64,000 nucleotides of DNA from RGIG4140 sp045632845 (GCA_045632845.1 JAZQXL010000015.1:166710-230709), one strand, 5' to 3'. Shown: positions 1 through 7,736, numbered from the stretch's first letter. Notes: a model not told the origin generated them from the sequence alone. Program-made: numbers and translations.

Positions 1-750
1 GTGTTTGAAATTGGTCGTAATTTCAGAAATGAAGGGATTGACACACGCCACAACCCAGAATTTACAATGATGGAAATTTATCGCCAATACAATGATTATA
101 CAGATATGATGACATTGGTTGAACAAATTTTTGAAACTGCTGCGATGAAAGTCAATGGCACAACAGATGTTGAAATTGATGGGAAAAAGATCAGCCTTAA
201 AGGGCCATTCCAACGTCGCACAATGTCCAGTTTGGTTGAAGAACACACCGGCGTTGATTTCTTGGCTATTCAATCTGATGAAGAAGCAAGAGCTGCTTGT
301 GACAAATTAGGTGTTGCAGTTGATGAAAGTGCAGATTGGGGTCATTGTATGGCTGCTGTGTTTGAAGAAAAATGCGAACATCACCTCATTCAACCAACAC
401 ACGTGATTGATCATCCAAAATCAATTTCACCATTGACAAAAGAACACCGTGATGATCCTCGCCTTGTTGAAAGATTTGAAACATTTGTGAACACATGGGA
501 AATGTGTAACGCTTATTCTGAATTGACAAACCCAATTGATCAAAGAGAACGTTTTGAAGATCAAGTAAAAGCTCGTGATGCTGGTGATGATGAAGCTGAC
601 ATGATGGATGAAGATTTTGTCACAGCATTAGAACATGGTATGCCACCAACTGGTGGTTTGGGTGTTGGTATTGACCGTTTGATTATGGTTTTGACATCTA
701 ACTTGTCAATCAGAGATATCATTGCTTTCCCAACAATGCGAAAAAAATAA
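1..750 (+). CDS. lysS: Lysyl-tRNA synthetase, class II (5' end missing)
   Basis: Charges tRNA-Lys with lysine in the cytoplasm. Only the C-terminal 249 residues lie in the window; the reading frame is open at base 1, so the apparent GTG there is internal. The class II catalytic motif 2 is at residues 2-21 (FEIGRNFRNEG followed by RHNPEFT), and motif 3 is near residues 217-231 (GGLGVGIDRL), followed by the usual C-terminal RDIIAFPTMR. A full LysRS is about 500 residues, so roughly half is missing upstream. No terminator is seen behind the stop. Identity is secure; the class II form is less usual for alphaproteobacteria, many of which carry a class I enzyme. Confidence 0.97.
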   Translation: MFEIGRNFRNEGIDTRHNPEFTMMEIYRQYNDYTDMMTLVEQIFETAAMKVNGTTDVEIDGKKISLKGPFQRRTMSSLVEEHTGVDFLAIQSDEEARAACDKLGVAVDESADWGHCMAAVFEEKCEHHLIQPTHVIDHPKSISPLTKEHRDDPRLVERFETFVNTWEMCNAYSELTNPIDQRERFEDQVKARDAGDDEADMMDEDFVTALEHGMPPTGGLGVGIDRLIMVLTSNLSIRDIIAFPTMRKK

Positions 751-841
751 GAATCGACTTATAAAAACTTGCTATTTTTATTTTTAATGAGTATTGTTTG
801 AGAGTGGGTATAAAATTTATACATAAAAAAGGAGATATAAA

Positions 842-1102
842 ATGAAAGTTAATAAAGAAGAATTGAAAAAATATCTTGAATTAAGTGAGCCAATTTTTAC
901 AACAAAATTTGCGCCACTTTTGGCTCCATATGCAAAAATCATCTATTTGGTTGGTTTGGTCATTTTGGCAATTTCACTTTTAGGTGCAGTTGTTACATTG
1001 TTCTCAAACTTTGCAGCAGCCATTTTAACAGTTGTTGCTGTTATTGTTGAATTTGTTTTATTCCGTATGTTCTGCGAATTTTTGCAAGCAAACGGAAAAT
1101 AA
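842..1102 (+). CDS. Small inner-membrane protein, DUF4282-like
   Basis: An 86-residue protein with a strong ribosome binding site (AAGGAG about 7 bases before the ATG). Residues 1-30 are polar and charged. Two hydrophobic helices follow, at about 33-54 and 57-77, then a short tail. The pattern of a two-helix hairpin ending in FRMFCEFL is like small DUF4282 membrane proteins, an assignment made from general appearance only. No catalytic motif is visible. It sits alone between lysS and tRNA-Arg, only 6 bases before the tRNA, so read-through from this gene into the tRNA is possible. Confidence 0.75.
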   Translation: MKVNKEELKKYLELSEPIFTTKFAPLLAPYAKIIYLVGLVILAISLLGAVVTLFSNFAAAILTVVAVIVEFVLFRMFCEFLQANGK

Positions 1103-1108
1103 GGGCTT

Positions 1109-1185
1109 GTTCTCGTAGCTCAGTAGGATAGAGCACAGGATTCCTAATCCTGGGGCCGTGGGTTCGAATCCCGCCGAGAACGCCA
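1109..1185 (+). tRNA. tRNA-Arg (anticodon CCT)
   Basis: Complete cloverleaf with a 7-bp acceptor stem (GTTCTCG with CGAGAAC), anticodon stem CAGGA/TCCTG around loop TTCCTAA, and T-arm with GGTTCGAATCC. The anticodon CCT reads AGG. The discriminator base is G and CCA is encoded. It begins 6 bases after the small membrane protein gene and ends 16 bases before hprK, so it may be transcribed with its neighbours. It is not followed by the duplicated 3' end seen behind three other tRNAs here. Confidence 0.97.
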
Positions 1186-1201
1186 TTGCTAAAGAGGGAT
1201 T

Positions 1202-1645
1202 ATGTCACACCTTTATTACAATGCAACCAGCGTTTCAGTTGAGGGGTTTGCCATTTTGATAGAGGGAGAACCAAAGAGTGGCAAATCCTCTTTAGCACTA
1301 TCTTTGATAGAAGAGGGGGCTAAACTCATCAGCGATGATGTTACGTTTTTGGCCCTTCAAGATCAAAAGTTATATGCAAAGCCTGCTGAAAAGTTATCAG
1401 GCGCGCTTTTTATCAGAGGGATGGGGATTTTATCTGTTCCTTATGAAAAAGATTTAACAGAGATAAAAGCCGTTGTTCGAATTGCAGAAAATGATGATAT
1501 CTCTTTGAATCAAAAGACAGTTTTAATATCGGGTGTTGAGATACCTTTTTTTGAGTTTAAGCGCTATGATTTTGCCTTGACAAACAAAATAAAAGCCGTT
1601 ATAAAGCTCCTTAAAAAAGAATGGATCTTAATTGAAACCGTATAG
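1202..1645 (+). CDS. hprK: HPr kinase/phosphorylase, short catalytic-domain form
   Basis: Phosphorylates HPr on its regulatory serine, linking the phosphotransferase system to metabolism. At 147 residues it lacks the N-terminal domain of the roughly 310-residue Firmicutes enzyme and is the compact alphaproteobacterial form. The P-loop is at residues 22-29 (GEPKSGKS), the SDDV segment at 44-47, and the family signature FIRGMGIL at about 70-77. It is followed at once by an EIIA(Man)-type gene and HPr (9-base gap, then near-overlap), giving a three-gene regulatory unit. No EI or sugar permease component is present in the window. Confidence 0.93.
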   Translation: MSHLYYNATSVSVEGFAILIEGEPKSGKSSLALSLIEEGAKLISDDVTFLALQDQKLYAKPAEKLSGALFIRGMGILSVPYEKDLTEIKAVVRIAENDDISLNQKTVLISGVEIPFFEFKRYDFALTNKIKAVIKLLKKEWILIETV

Positions 1646-1654
1646 GAGAAAAGA

Positions 1655-2056
1655 ATGATTGGTATAGTACTTGTTGCACATTGCAATTTAGCTCAAGAAA
1701 TGCTCCAAGTTGTCGAGCATGTTGTGGGCAAGCAAGAGGGGATTGAATGTGTCGGTATTCAAATTACAGATGATATGGAAAAGAAACGTCACGAGATTTT
1801 GGAAAAAACATCTCTTGCAGACACAGGGGATGGCGTTGTTGTTGTGACGGATATGTTTGGTGGAACGCCATCAAACCTTGCGATTTCAATTATGGAAGAA
1901 CGTAATATTGAAGTTATTTCAGGAATGAACATTCCATTATTGGTTAAATTGGTCCGTGAACGCAATGAAACAATTGCAGATGCAGTTGTTGATGCACAAG
2001 ATGCAGGGCGTAAATATATTAACATTGCTTCACATTTGTTAAAGCTTGATTCATAA
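1655..2056 (+). CDS. PTS EIIA component, mannose family
   Basis: A 133-residue phosphocarrier that accepts phosphate from HPr on a histidine. The N-terminus has the family pattern IVLVAHCNLA with the phosphorylated His9, and the FGGTPSNLA segment lies at about residues 68-76. Length fits a free-standing EIIA(Man) domain. The start has an AGGAGAA ribosome binding site 5 bases upstream. It sits between hprK and HPr. In alphaproteobacteria this trio usually acts in regulation rather than sugar uptake (established knowledge), and no permease domains are visible here. Confidence 0.93.
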   Translation: MIGIVLVAHCNLAQEMLQVVEHVVGKQEGIECVGIQITDDMEKKRHEILEKTSLADTGDGVVVVTDMFGGTPSNLAISIMEERNIEVISGMNIPLLVKLVRERNETIADAVVDAQDAGRKYINIASHLLKLDS

Positions 2057-2057
2057 G

Positions 2058-2330
2058 ATGGAAAAAGAACTTAAAATAGCCATACAAAACCTCAAAGGGT
2101 TGCATGCCAGAGCGACAGCCACGTTTGTGAAAACGGCTGAACAATTTCGTTCAGACATTCAAGTTCGTAACAAAGATGGTCTTGAAGTATCGGGCAAGTC
2201 AATTATGGGTATTTTGATGTTGGGTGTTCCATTGGGGGATGAAATTTTGATTAAAGCCTCTGGCGAGGATGCAGAAGCAGCTATTGAAGCATTGCGTGTG
2301 TTGATTAACAATCGCTTTGGGGAGGATTAA
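2058..2330 (+). CDS. ptsH: Phosphocarrier protein HPr
   Basis: A 90-residue HPr. The EI-dependent phosphorylation site is His16 (GLHARA), and the target serine of HPr kinase is Ser48 in SGKSIMGILML. I chose the ATG two bases after the EIIA stop; a TTG 12 bases upstream is in frame but would overlap the EIIA gene and adds four poorly conserved residues. Overlap or abutment suggests translational coupling with the EIIA gene. The coexistence of both phosphorylation sites with hprK supports a regulatory PTS. Confidence 0.93.
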   Translation: MEKELKIAIQNLKGLHARATATFVKTAEQFRSDIQVRNKDGLEVSGKSIMGILMLGVPLGDEILIKASGEDAEAAIEALRVLINNRFGED

Positions 2331-2379
2331 AAAAGTTCTTGCCTTTTTTGTAAAAGAAAGGTAGAAGAAAAAAGAGTTT

Positions 2380-2454
2380 TGGGGTGTCGCCAAGTGGTAA
2401 GGCAGCGGATTCTGATTCCGCCATTCGTTGGTTCGAATCCAGCCACCCCAGCCA
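2380..2454 (+). tRNA. tRNA-Gln (anticodon CTG)
   Basis: Acceptor stem TGGGGTG/CACCCCA, anticodon stem GCGGA/TCCGC around loop TTCTGAT, T-arm GTTGGTTCGAATCC, discriminator G and encoded CCA. It is followed by a terminator and by a region with three further imperfect copies of its 3' end (2611-2622, 3374-3390 and 4127-4143). Confidence 0.97.
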
Positions 2455-2460
2455 ATAAAA

Positions 2461-2484
2461 AGACCGCCTTTAGGCGGTTTTTTT
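2461..2484 (+). terminator. Intrinsic terminator of tRNA-Gln
   Basis: Hairpin ACCGCC-TTTA-GGCGGT followed by a run of seven T. It ends the transcript of the PTS-tRNA-Gln region and marks the start of the repeat-rich segment. Confidence 0.85.
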
Positions 2485-2660
2485 ATTGGCTAGAGTAACT
2501 GGTTCGAAGCAACGGGAGTAGTTGGTTCGTTCACGTAGCGTTAGCGAAGTAGACGCCGTAGGCGGTCCCGAGTTTACGAGGGATAAATTGCCCTGCAATT
2601 TACAACCCTTCCACCCCAGCCAAGTCAGATAAGTCGCTAGAAATGGCGATTTTTTCTTTA
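2485..2660 (+). repeat. tRNA-Gln tail element, copy 1
   Basis: Non-coding segment beginning TTGGCTAGAG, containing the GC-richer repeat at 2520-2557 (GTTGGTTCGTTCACG through AGACGCC), then a GAGGGATAAATTGCCCTGCAATTT-like part, and ending with CCACCCCAGCCA at 2611-2622, which is identical to the last 12 bases of tRNA-Gln 168 bp upstream. A second terminator (TCGC/GGCGA hairpin plus T6, about 2634-2655) follows. A diverged second copy of the 2520-2557 repeat lies at 3460-3499, and related sequence lies behind tRNA-Asn. Confidence 0.75.
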
Positions 2661-2969
2661 TTTTACAAGCACTTATATTGGTCCGTGTACAGTGTTTTTC
2701 AAAAAACCTATTTTTCAGCCCTACACGGACTCAAAATTCAACAATTCCACCTAAATTTCAAACAGCGTTTGACGGGGCAAACTTGTTTTCAATAAGGTTC
2801 ATTGCTTTACGCATAAAAACTTGCCACTGGCAACTTTTTATTTACGCAGTCTTTGTTTTCAATGCTTCCTTGTCGGGGTGTCAAAATTTTATCCCAGAGA
2901 TAGAATGCAGTAAGTTTTCTAGAATTAGAATTTAGTTTTAATGAATTATTTATATTTTTCGGTAGTTTG
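2661..2969. other. Gene-poor segment with possible decayed coding sequence
   Basis: No convincing gene. Short open frames exist on both strands, but none has a ribosome binding site or recognisable product. The minus strand of roughly 2780-2910 reads as plausible protein in broken pieces, so this could be the remnant of a lost gene. The TCCGTGTA octamer at 2681-2688 recurs just before the two later degenerate tRNA-end copies. Confidence 0.4.
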
Positions 2970-3266
2970 TTATATACAACACTTATTTCCATTATATCTC
3001 CAATAATCAACTTTACCATTTTTTATTGTGTATTGTGTTGTGCACCAATAAGTATAACAACCATACTGATTACAGAAGAAGTTTTTAAATGTATATTCTA
3101 ATGATCTCTTTTCATTTGTATCATACACAGATGTTGGATTTCCTATTTGTTGTATCAGTTCATTTTCTGACATTCCTAGACGACTATCTAATAATGCTTT
3201 ATATTTCTCTGTAGAACAGCATGATGATAAAATAAAACAAAGAGCAAGCACAAATATCTTTTTCAT
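2970..3266 (-). CDS. Small lipoprotein, SmpA/BamE-like
   Basis: A 98-residue exported lipoprotein. The N-terminus MKKIFVLALCFILSSC is a signal peptide ending in a lipobox with the acylated cysteine at 16 or 17. The body contains SRLGMSENELIQQIGNPTSVY, cut here only as a description of residues 28-48, a pattern typical of the SmpA/OmlA fold (G[MS]..e[ev]i..lG.P). The C-terminus is cysteine-rich (six Cys after residue 60). Ribosome binding site AGGAAG precedes the ATG. It lies alone between two tRNA-tail repeats, so it may be a passenger of that region. Confidence 0.7.
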   Translation of the reverse strand: MKKIFVLALCFILSSCCSTEKYKALLDSRLGMSENELIQQIGNPTSVYDTNEKRSLEYTFKNFFCNQYGCYTYWCTTQYTIKNGKVDYWRYNGNKCCI

Positions 3267-3373
3267 TTTTACTTCCTGTTTTTAGGTTATTTGAACTAAT
3301 TATTTATATATCAAATTCTTTTTGTTTATACAAGATAAAAAAATGTTTTTTGCCTAATTTAGTCCGTGTATTA

Positions 3374-3418
3374 CCAGACCTCTCCAGCCATAAAAAAGCC
3401 ACCGTAAGGTGGTTTTTT
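3374..3418 (+). repeat. Degenerate tRNA-Gln 3' end plus terminator
   Basis: CCAGACCTCTCCAGCCA at 3374-3390 closely matches the end of tRNA-Gln (CCAGCCACCCCAGCCA). It is followed by a terminator hairpin CCACC-GTAA-GGTGG with T6 (3399-3418), the same order as at the true tRNA. No cloverleaf exists upstream, so this is not a tRNA gene. Confidence 0.65.
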
Positions 3419-3530
3419 GTTTGCTAGAGGGTAGGAAGGATGAGAAGAACCTGCGAATGAGTTGGTTCGTTCACGGAGCGATAGCGAAAATAGACGCCTG
3501 AAGGCGCCAGAACAATAGTGAAGATGATGC
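3419..3530 (+). repeat. tRNA-Gln tail element, copy 2
   Basis: Starts TTTGCTAGAGG like copy 1 (TTGGCTAGAG) and carries the shared repeat at 3460-3499 (GTTGGTTCGTTCACG, AGCG.TAGCGAA, TAGACGCC), then a GGCGCC palindrome. The copy is diverged and shorter than copy 1. Confidence 0.65.
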
Positions 3531-3617
3531 CATTTTTCTCAGAAAATTTTAGTTGCTTTTTTGTATGTAATATTTATAATTTTCTTGTTGATGAAATTAT
3601 TATATAAGGATTTTGTT

Positions 3618-4025
3618 ATGAAAAAATATTTTTATCTTGTGCTTTTATTTGCTTTTGCTTTCGTTACGGCAAATGGTTATGCTGCGAACTCTGAAACTGT
3701 TATTAAAACAAATGTTTATTGGAATCAAGAACCGATAAAAGCAATTCATATTGATCAGCCCCAAGTAACTATCCTTAAAATCACAATCCCTGTTGGGGAA
3801 AAGTTGTCAATGCACAAACATCCTATGCTAAATGTTGGGTATATGATAAAAGGGGAATTAACCGTTTACTCTGAAAAAGGAGAAAAATTGGTTTTGAAAG
3901 CGGGAGATCCTATTGTTGAGTTGGTGGATACATGGCATTATGGCGAAAATACTGGACCAGAAGATGTTGAGCTTGTTGTTACTTATGTTGGCAACAAAGA
4001 GGAAGACCTAAGCATCAAGAAATAA
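3618..4025 (+). CDS. Exported cupin-domain protein
   Basis: A 135-residue periplasmic protein. I start it at the ATG at 3618 because AAGGA lies 9 bases upstream and the following residues form a signal peptide (MKKYFYLVLLFAFAFVTANG, cleavage likely after YAA); the longer frame upstream is not needed. The mature part is a single cupin barrel: MHKHPMLNVGYMIKGEL near residues 73-89 carries the HxH metal-binding pair, and VDTWHYGENTG near 104-114 is the second motif. Substrate unknown. It sits between two degenerate tRNA-Gln end copies. Confidence 0.8.
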   Translation: MKKYFYLVLLFAFAFVTANGYAANSETVIKTNVYWNQEPIKAIHIDQPQVTILKITIPVGEKLSMHKHPMLNVGYMIKGELTVYSEKGEKLVLKAGDPIVELVDTWHYGENTGPEDVELVVTYVGNKEEDLSIKK

Positions 4026-4126
4026 TTAAATTATATTGCTCTAGAACTTTTAAATACGGTTTATTTTGCATTAAATAATTTAAAAGTATAAATACTACGC
4101 AGTGATTTTAACCATTCCGTATATTA

Positions 4127-4176
4127 CCAGACTTTTCCAGTCAAAACAAACAAGTCGCGAGAAATAGCGACTTTTT
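4127..4176 (+). repeat. Degenerate tRNA-Gln 3' end plus terminator, last copy
   Basis: CCAGACTTTTCCAGTCA (4127-4143), preceded by TCCGTATATTA as in the copy at 3362-3373, and followed by a GTCGC/GCGAC hairpin with a T-run (4154-4176). The terminator resembles the one behind copy 1 at about 2634-2655. It probably ends the cupin transcript. Confidence 0.6.
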
Positions 4177-4276
4177 CTTTTACTTAATAAAATTATATTG
4201 ATTTTATTATGTTCGTATGTTTTAATGCATACAAAAGATAGTTTATATTTTTCATTATCAAGAAAGGGAAAAAATT

Positions 4277-4684
4277 ATGAAAAAATTATTGGCTATTGCC
4301 GTTACAATGTTGTGTTTATCAGGGTGTGCATCAATTGTAAGAGATAGTTATCAGTCTGTACCTGTTCAGGCTAATGTGGATAATGTTGATATTGAAATTA
4401 CAAACTCTGAAGGTCGTGTGGTTTATACTGGGCAGGCGCCTACTTCTGTTTTATTAAAAACATCTAAATCAGGATATTTCAGCCCTGAAAAGTATACTGT
4501 TAAAGCCTCAAAAGCTGGGTATGCTACACAATATGAAACCATTGATTGGCATGTAAGCAATTGGTATATTTTTGGCAACTTGGTATTTGGCGGTCTTTTA
4601 GGTTGGTTTGTGGTTGATCCACTGACAGGAGAGATGTATTATCTAGATGAAGTTTCATCGGTTTATTTGCCTGCTACAAAATAG
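4277..4684 (+). CDS. Lipoprotein with PEGA-like domain
   Basis: A 135-residue lipoprotein with a clear lipobox (LCLSGC, acylated Cys17) and a strong ribosome binding site AAGGGA. The body holds a PEGA-like stretch (IEITNSEGRVVYTGQAPTS at about 38-56, then KYTVKASKAGY), followed by a hydrophobic segment near 96-112 (WYIFGNLVFGGLLGWFVVDP) and MYYLDE. This arrangement is common in small outer-membrane lipoproteins of unknown role. A terminator follows at 4712-4737. Confidence 0.78.
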   Translation: MKKLLAIAVTMLCLSGCASIVRDSYQSVPVQANVDNVDIEITNSEGRVVYTGQAPTSVLLKTSKSGYFSPEKYTVKASKAGYATQYETIDWHVSNWYIFGNLVFGGLLGWFVVDPLTGEMYYLDEVSSVYLPATK

Positions 4685-4711
4685 AAGGTTAATTAATTTG
4701 TGGTACTCAAA

Positions 4712-4737
4712 AAGCTCCTTTTAGGGGCTTTTTTTAT
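4712..4737 (+). terminator. Intrinsic terminator
   Basis: AAGCTCC-TTTTA-GGGGCTT hairpin followed by a T-run, behind the PEGA-like lipoprotein gene. Confidence 0.85.
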
Positions 4738-4800
4738 TTACAAGTGTTTTTAAATGAGATAACATATTCCACAAGTGATATTAAAAAAAAGGAGCTTTAC

Positions 4801-5790
4801 ATGGGGTTTGATAAAAAACAAAAAGTCGGTTTTATTACCCAGAGTTTAAAAACGATTGAAGATATTTTTGTTTTGGTTCTAAGGCCCAGTATCTATGATG
4901 CCATGCAAGAGGAAGTTTTTGATTCCGAGGATGAAGAAATCAATTCCCCTTTGAACAATAAGTATGTGTCTGAGGCTGAAGTTGATGTTATGCTTGATGA
5001 GTTGGGGGCAAAAAAATCCATTTGGAATTTGCCTGTTTTTAAACAGATAAAAACTGTGTACAACTTTGTTTTCAAACCAGATGAATATGAAAAGGATTAT
5101 ATCGTTTCTAGACTTCAGTTGGCCGGCAAGCCAAAGGAGCGTTACATTTCTTATTTGATTGCCAAAAAACAGCAAGAAAAATCAAGTTTAGGTGTTATAA
5201 CTGAAGAGGATTATGATGCACTTTTGAAAAGAATTATCGAAAAACAACAAGATCAAAAACATCCAGAAGAAAAAGAATTTATTCATTTAATTAAACAAAA
5301 TGAACATACCCCAGAATTGATTGATGAAATTGTAAAAGGTGTTGAAAATCAAAGATATAAACTTGATGTGGCGGACAAGGCAGGGGACACACTCTTGCAC
5401 GTGGCTGTTCAAAAGAAGGGGTTAGAACGTTTGGTTGTGGCGTTGTTAAACAATGGGGAGGCTGATTTGCCTTTGAAATGGAACAAAAAAGAGCAAACGC
5501 CCATTGATTTGGCTTATTCTCAAGAGATGAAAATGGCCATCAAAGCATTTTCAAAACAAATGAAAGAAAATGCAGATTCCGCAAAAAGATTGCTCCAACA
5601 ACTTGTTGATGATGGGTCTGTTTCATTTTCTTCAACAAAAAGTTTGAGTGTTAAATATAAAGTACCAGTTCTGACGGTTCAAGATGTTTTGCCAACTGAA
5701 AATGGCAACAAAAGCCCCCAACCAATTACTCGCTATAGGACAAAAACAATCCATTATTCAAACAATCACCATATCAATCAAAGAAGTTGA
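4801..5790 (+). CDS. Ankyrin-like repeat protein, candidate effector
   Basis: A 329-residue soluble protein without a signal peptide. The ATG at 4801 is chosen because AAAGGAG lies 8 bases upstream; the frame extends further but without a site. The N-terminal 190 residues are charged and helical with no known motif. An ankyrin-type pair is visible around residues 195-260 (DVADKAGDTLLHVAVQKKG, then KKEQTPIDLAYS). The C-terminus is polar and ends INQRS. Ankyrin proteins usually bind other proteins; in host-associated bacteria they are often secreted. Function here is unknown. Confidence 0.75.
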   Translation: MGFDKKQKVGFITQSLKTIEDIFVLVLRPSIYDAMQEEVFDSEDEEINSPLNNKYVSEAEVDVMLDELGAKKSIWNLPVFKQIKTVYNFVFKPDEYEKDYIVSRLQLAGKPKERYISYLIAKKQQEKSSLGVITEEDYDALLKRIIEKQQDQKHPEEKEFIHLIKQNEHTPELIDEIVKGVENQRYKLDVADKAGDTLLHVAVQKKGLERLVVALLNNGEADLPLKWNKKEQTPIDLAYSQEMKMAIKAFSKQMKENADSAKRLLQQLVDDGSVSFSSTKSLSVKYKVPVLTVQDVLPTENGNKSPQPITRYRTKTIHYSNNHHINQRS

Positions 5791-5862
5791 TAATTAAGGG
5801 ATAAATATAGTTGATTTTAAACAAAATATTTTTAAAAATAATAACTGATTTAGGAGGGGTTA

Positions 5863-6429
5863 ATGTTATTGACATATGAAGAAAAAAGATTTTTGAAAAA
5901 AGGGATGAAACTCATCTGGCGTTTTTGTATTCTTTTTTTTGCATTAGCTCTTTTTATATATTTTGCTGACTTAGATTTTCTTTATAAAGAAAGAACACTT
6001 TCAAAAAATATGGTTGATTATCAAATAGGTATAGTAAAAACGCCAGTTCAAGAAAGTCGCTTTGTTTACAAAAATGAAATGAACCTTTTAATAACCGAGC
6101 AGATTAGGGCGACAGGTTTTTTATTAGATGCAACAGATACTCCATTAAAAACAAATTGTCCGTATCAAAAGGAACGAGCTGCGTTATATAATAAATATTT
6201 TAAGGGTGTTGTATTAATAATTGATGAAAAACCAGTTATTTTTGGTGTTATCGTTCAAAATCGTTTGATGAAACAGGCATTATCAAAAATTTCTAAGAGC
6301 TCTTTTTTGAAAGATAGAAATAAAATCACTTTGTTTGGATATGCTTTAAAATTGCGTGATTATCCCGAGGTGCCATACAATCATCTTGTTGTAAATAAAA
6401 TGATTATTAATGATGTTGTTTATGAATAA
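5863..6429 (+). CDS. Membrane-anchored protein of unknown function
   Basis: A 188-residue protein with an excellent ribosome binding site (AGGAGG, 7 bases before the ATG). A single hydrophobic segment at about residues 16-36 follows a basic N-terminus, predicting a cytoplasmic N-tail and a periplasmic body. I recognise no domain. The body contains a TNCPYQKERA segment near residue 104. It follows the ankyrin-like gene by 72 bases in the same direction and could be co-transcribed. Confidence 0.7.
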   Translation: MLLTYEEKRFLKKGMKLIWRFCILFFALALFIYFADLDFLYKERTLSKNMVDYQIGIVKTPVQESRFVYKNEMNLLITEQIRATGFLLDATDTPLKTNCPYQKERAALYNKYFKGVVLIIDEKPVIFGVIVQNRLMKQALSKISKSSFLKDRNKITLFGYALKLRDYPEVPYNHLVVNKMIINDVVYE

Positions 6430-6468
6430 AAAAAGGTACATCCCATCGCAAGGAGTGTTACTTATCAT

Positions 6469-6693
6469 GTGAATGGGTTTTCCAAAAAATTGCTTTCGCT
6501 TATACAAACAGTTTTTTCTAAGAAACAGGAAAAAGACCTTTCTTTTTCAGAAAAAGTTCTCTTTTTTGTTGAACAAAAAGCCAAGTCTTTGAAAGATAAT
6601 CAAAAAACACTTGTTTGCCACAATCAAAAAAACTCCTCTTTAAGCAAGCTTCAATTGACAAAGCAGGGTATGCAAAACTCAAGAGAGGATTAA
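6469..6693 (+). CDS. Small basic protein, doubtful
   Basis: A 74-residue frame starting at GTG, with AAGGAGTG about 12 bases upstream. The product is Lys/Ser/Gln-rich and ends NSRED. There is no recognisable domain. It is convergent with the S41-like gene. The only support is the ribosome binding site, the intact frame and an Arg-containing polar C-terminus like those of nearby candidate effectors. Confidence 0.4.
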   Translation: MNGFSKKLLSLIQTVFSKKQEKDLSFSEKVLFFVEQKAKSLKDNQKTLVCHNQKNSSLSKLQLTKQGMQNSRED

Positions 6694-6707
6694 AATGATT
6701 GCTTTTT

Positions 6708-7736
6708 TTACCGTTCCCTTTTGTTGAGGAGCATTTGTGATGTGATCGCATTTTTTGAAATTTGAGTGAGTGCGATTTCAAAAGCTTGATTGTAGTTGCA
6801 AGTGATATCTGGTTCCATACCGACTTTTTCACGAATTGGAGAGCCCTTTTTGTTAAATCGTTCACGATAAACGGTTCCAATGCTTAATGATGTGTTATCA
6901 CCCATTTCAATACGTGTCGATGCACCACCAGCAAAGCACCCAGCGGTTTTTTCTCCAATGGTTTTGGTGTTTGGCAGTTGTGAAAGCATAAAAATGGCTC
7001 CTTCAGTTGCCGAGGCATTGTATTGGTCTTGCAAAATGTAGATCGAACCTGTGAATTTGTCTGTTTTTGAAATGGGTTTATAGTGTGTTTCAGTTTCAAG
7101 GATATAGCCTTCACTTATTTTTTTGTGTGCTGCAGGTGTGTTGACAAGTTCTGTTTTGTCAGCATATTTAACTTCTTCACCTCTCATCCGTTCAGCAATT
7201 TCTTTGATGATTTCGCTATCTCCCCCAGTATTGCCACGAAAATCAAAGATAATATGTTGCCAATTATTTTTTTCTTTTTCTTCAAAAAAGGTTTCAACAA
7301 ATTTTTGACGTTGTTCTTTTTGTTTTTCTATATGACCAGAAAAAGAGGGAATAGCAACAACACCTGTTTTTTTATCCTTCAGTGTGGCAACACACCAACA
7401 GTTGTCGGCTTGCATTGGTATTTCAACCACGCTTGATACACCTTGTATGTGTGAAATATTGGTTGCGATATTGTCTTTCGGATGGGTAATTGAAATGGTT
7501 CGAAGAGGGGTGTTCCCTTTATAAATAGAAATATGGTTGTCTGGAACGTGTTGTTCAATAACAGTTGCCAGTTCTTTTAGCTGGGAATCTATTTGTTGGG
7601 TTGTATCAATTTGAGCGCATGCTTCTTGAAAAGATGAGATTTCATCTTTGATTTTTTGGCTGTTATGAGCTGCTTGATGGTTCCACTCTGGCAAGTTTTT
7701 TACGATGGCATCTGTATATTTTGAAATGAAAGACAT
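6708..7736 (-). CDS. S41 (C-terminal processing) peptidase-like protein without signal peptide
   Basis: A 342-residue protein with the S41 protease core. DFRGNTGG is at residues 165-172, the serine nucleophile motif NASATEGA at 240-247 (Ser242), and GEKTAG at 261-266. The first 130 residues are helical and unrelated to a PDZ domain. Family members normally act in the periplasm, but no signal peptide or membrane anchor is seen. A paralogue with the same layout lies at 36563-37822. The C-terminus is LLNKRER. Substrate unknown; a role as a delivered effector or cytosolic protease is inference. Confidence 0.85.
   Translation of the reverse strand: MSFISKYTDAIVKNLPEWNHQAAHNSQKIKDEISSFQEACAQIDTTQQIDSQLKELATVIEQHVPDNHISIYKGNTPLRTISITHPKDNIATNISHIQGVSSVVEIPMQADNCWCVATLKDKKTGVVAIPSFSGHIEKQKEQRQKFVETFFEEKEKNNWQHIIFDFRGNTGGDSEIIKEIAERMRGEEVKYADKTELVNTPAAHKKISEGYILETETHYKPISKTDKFTGSIYILQDQYNASATEGAIFMLSQLPNTKTIGEKTAGCFAGGASTRIEMGDNTSLSIGTVYRERFNKKGSPIREKVGMEPDITCNYNQAFEIALTQISKNAITSQMLLNKRER

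Noticed and set aside
2046..2057. TTG start for HPr, 12 bases before the chosen ATG
   Set aside because: It overlaps the EIIA gene, adds non-conserved residues, and the ATG gives the standard HPr length.
2678..2935. Open frame of 85 codons on the plus strand behind tRNA-Gln
   Set aside because: No ribosome binding site, odd composition, and the minus strand reads as broken protein, so it is most likely relic sequence.
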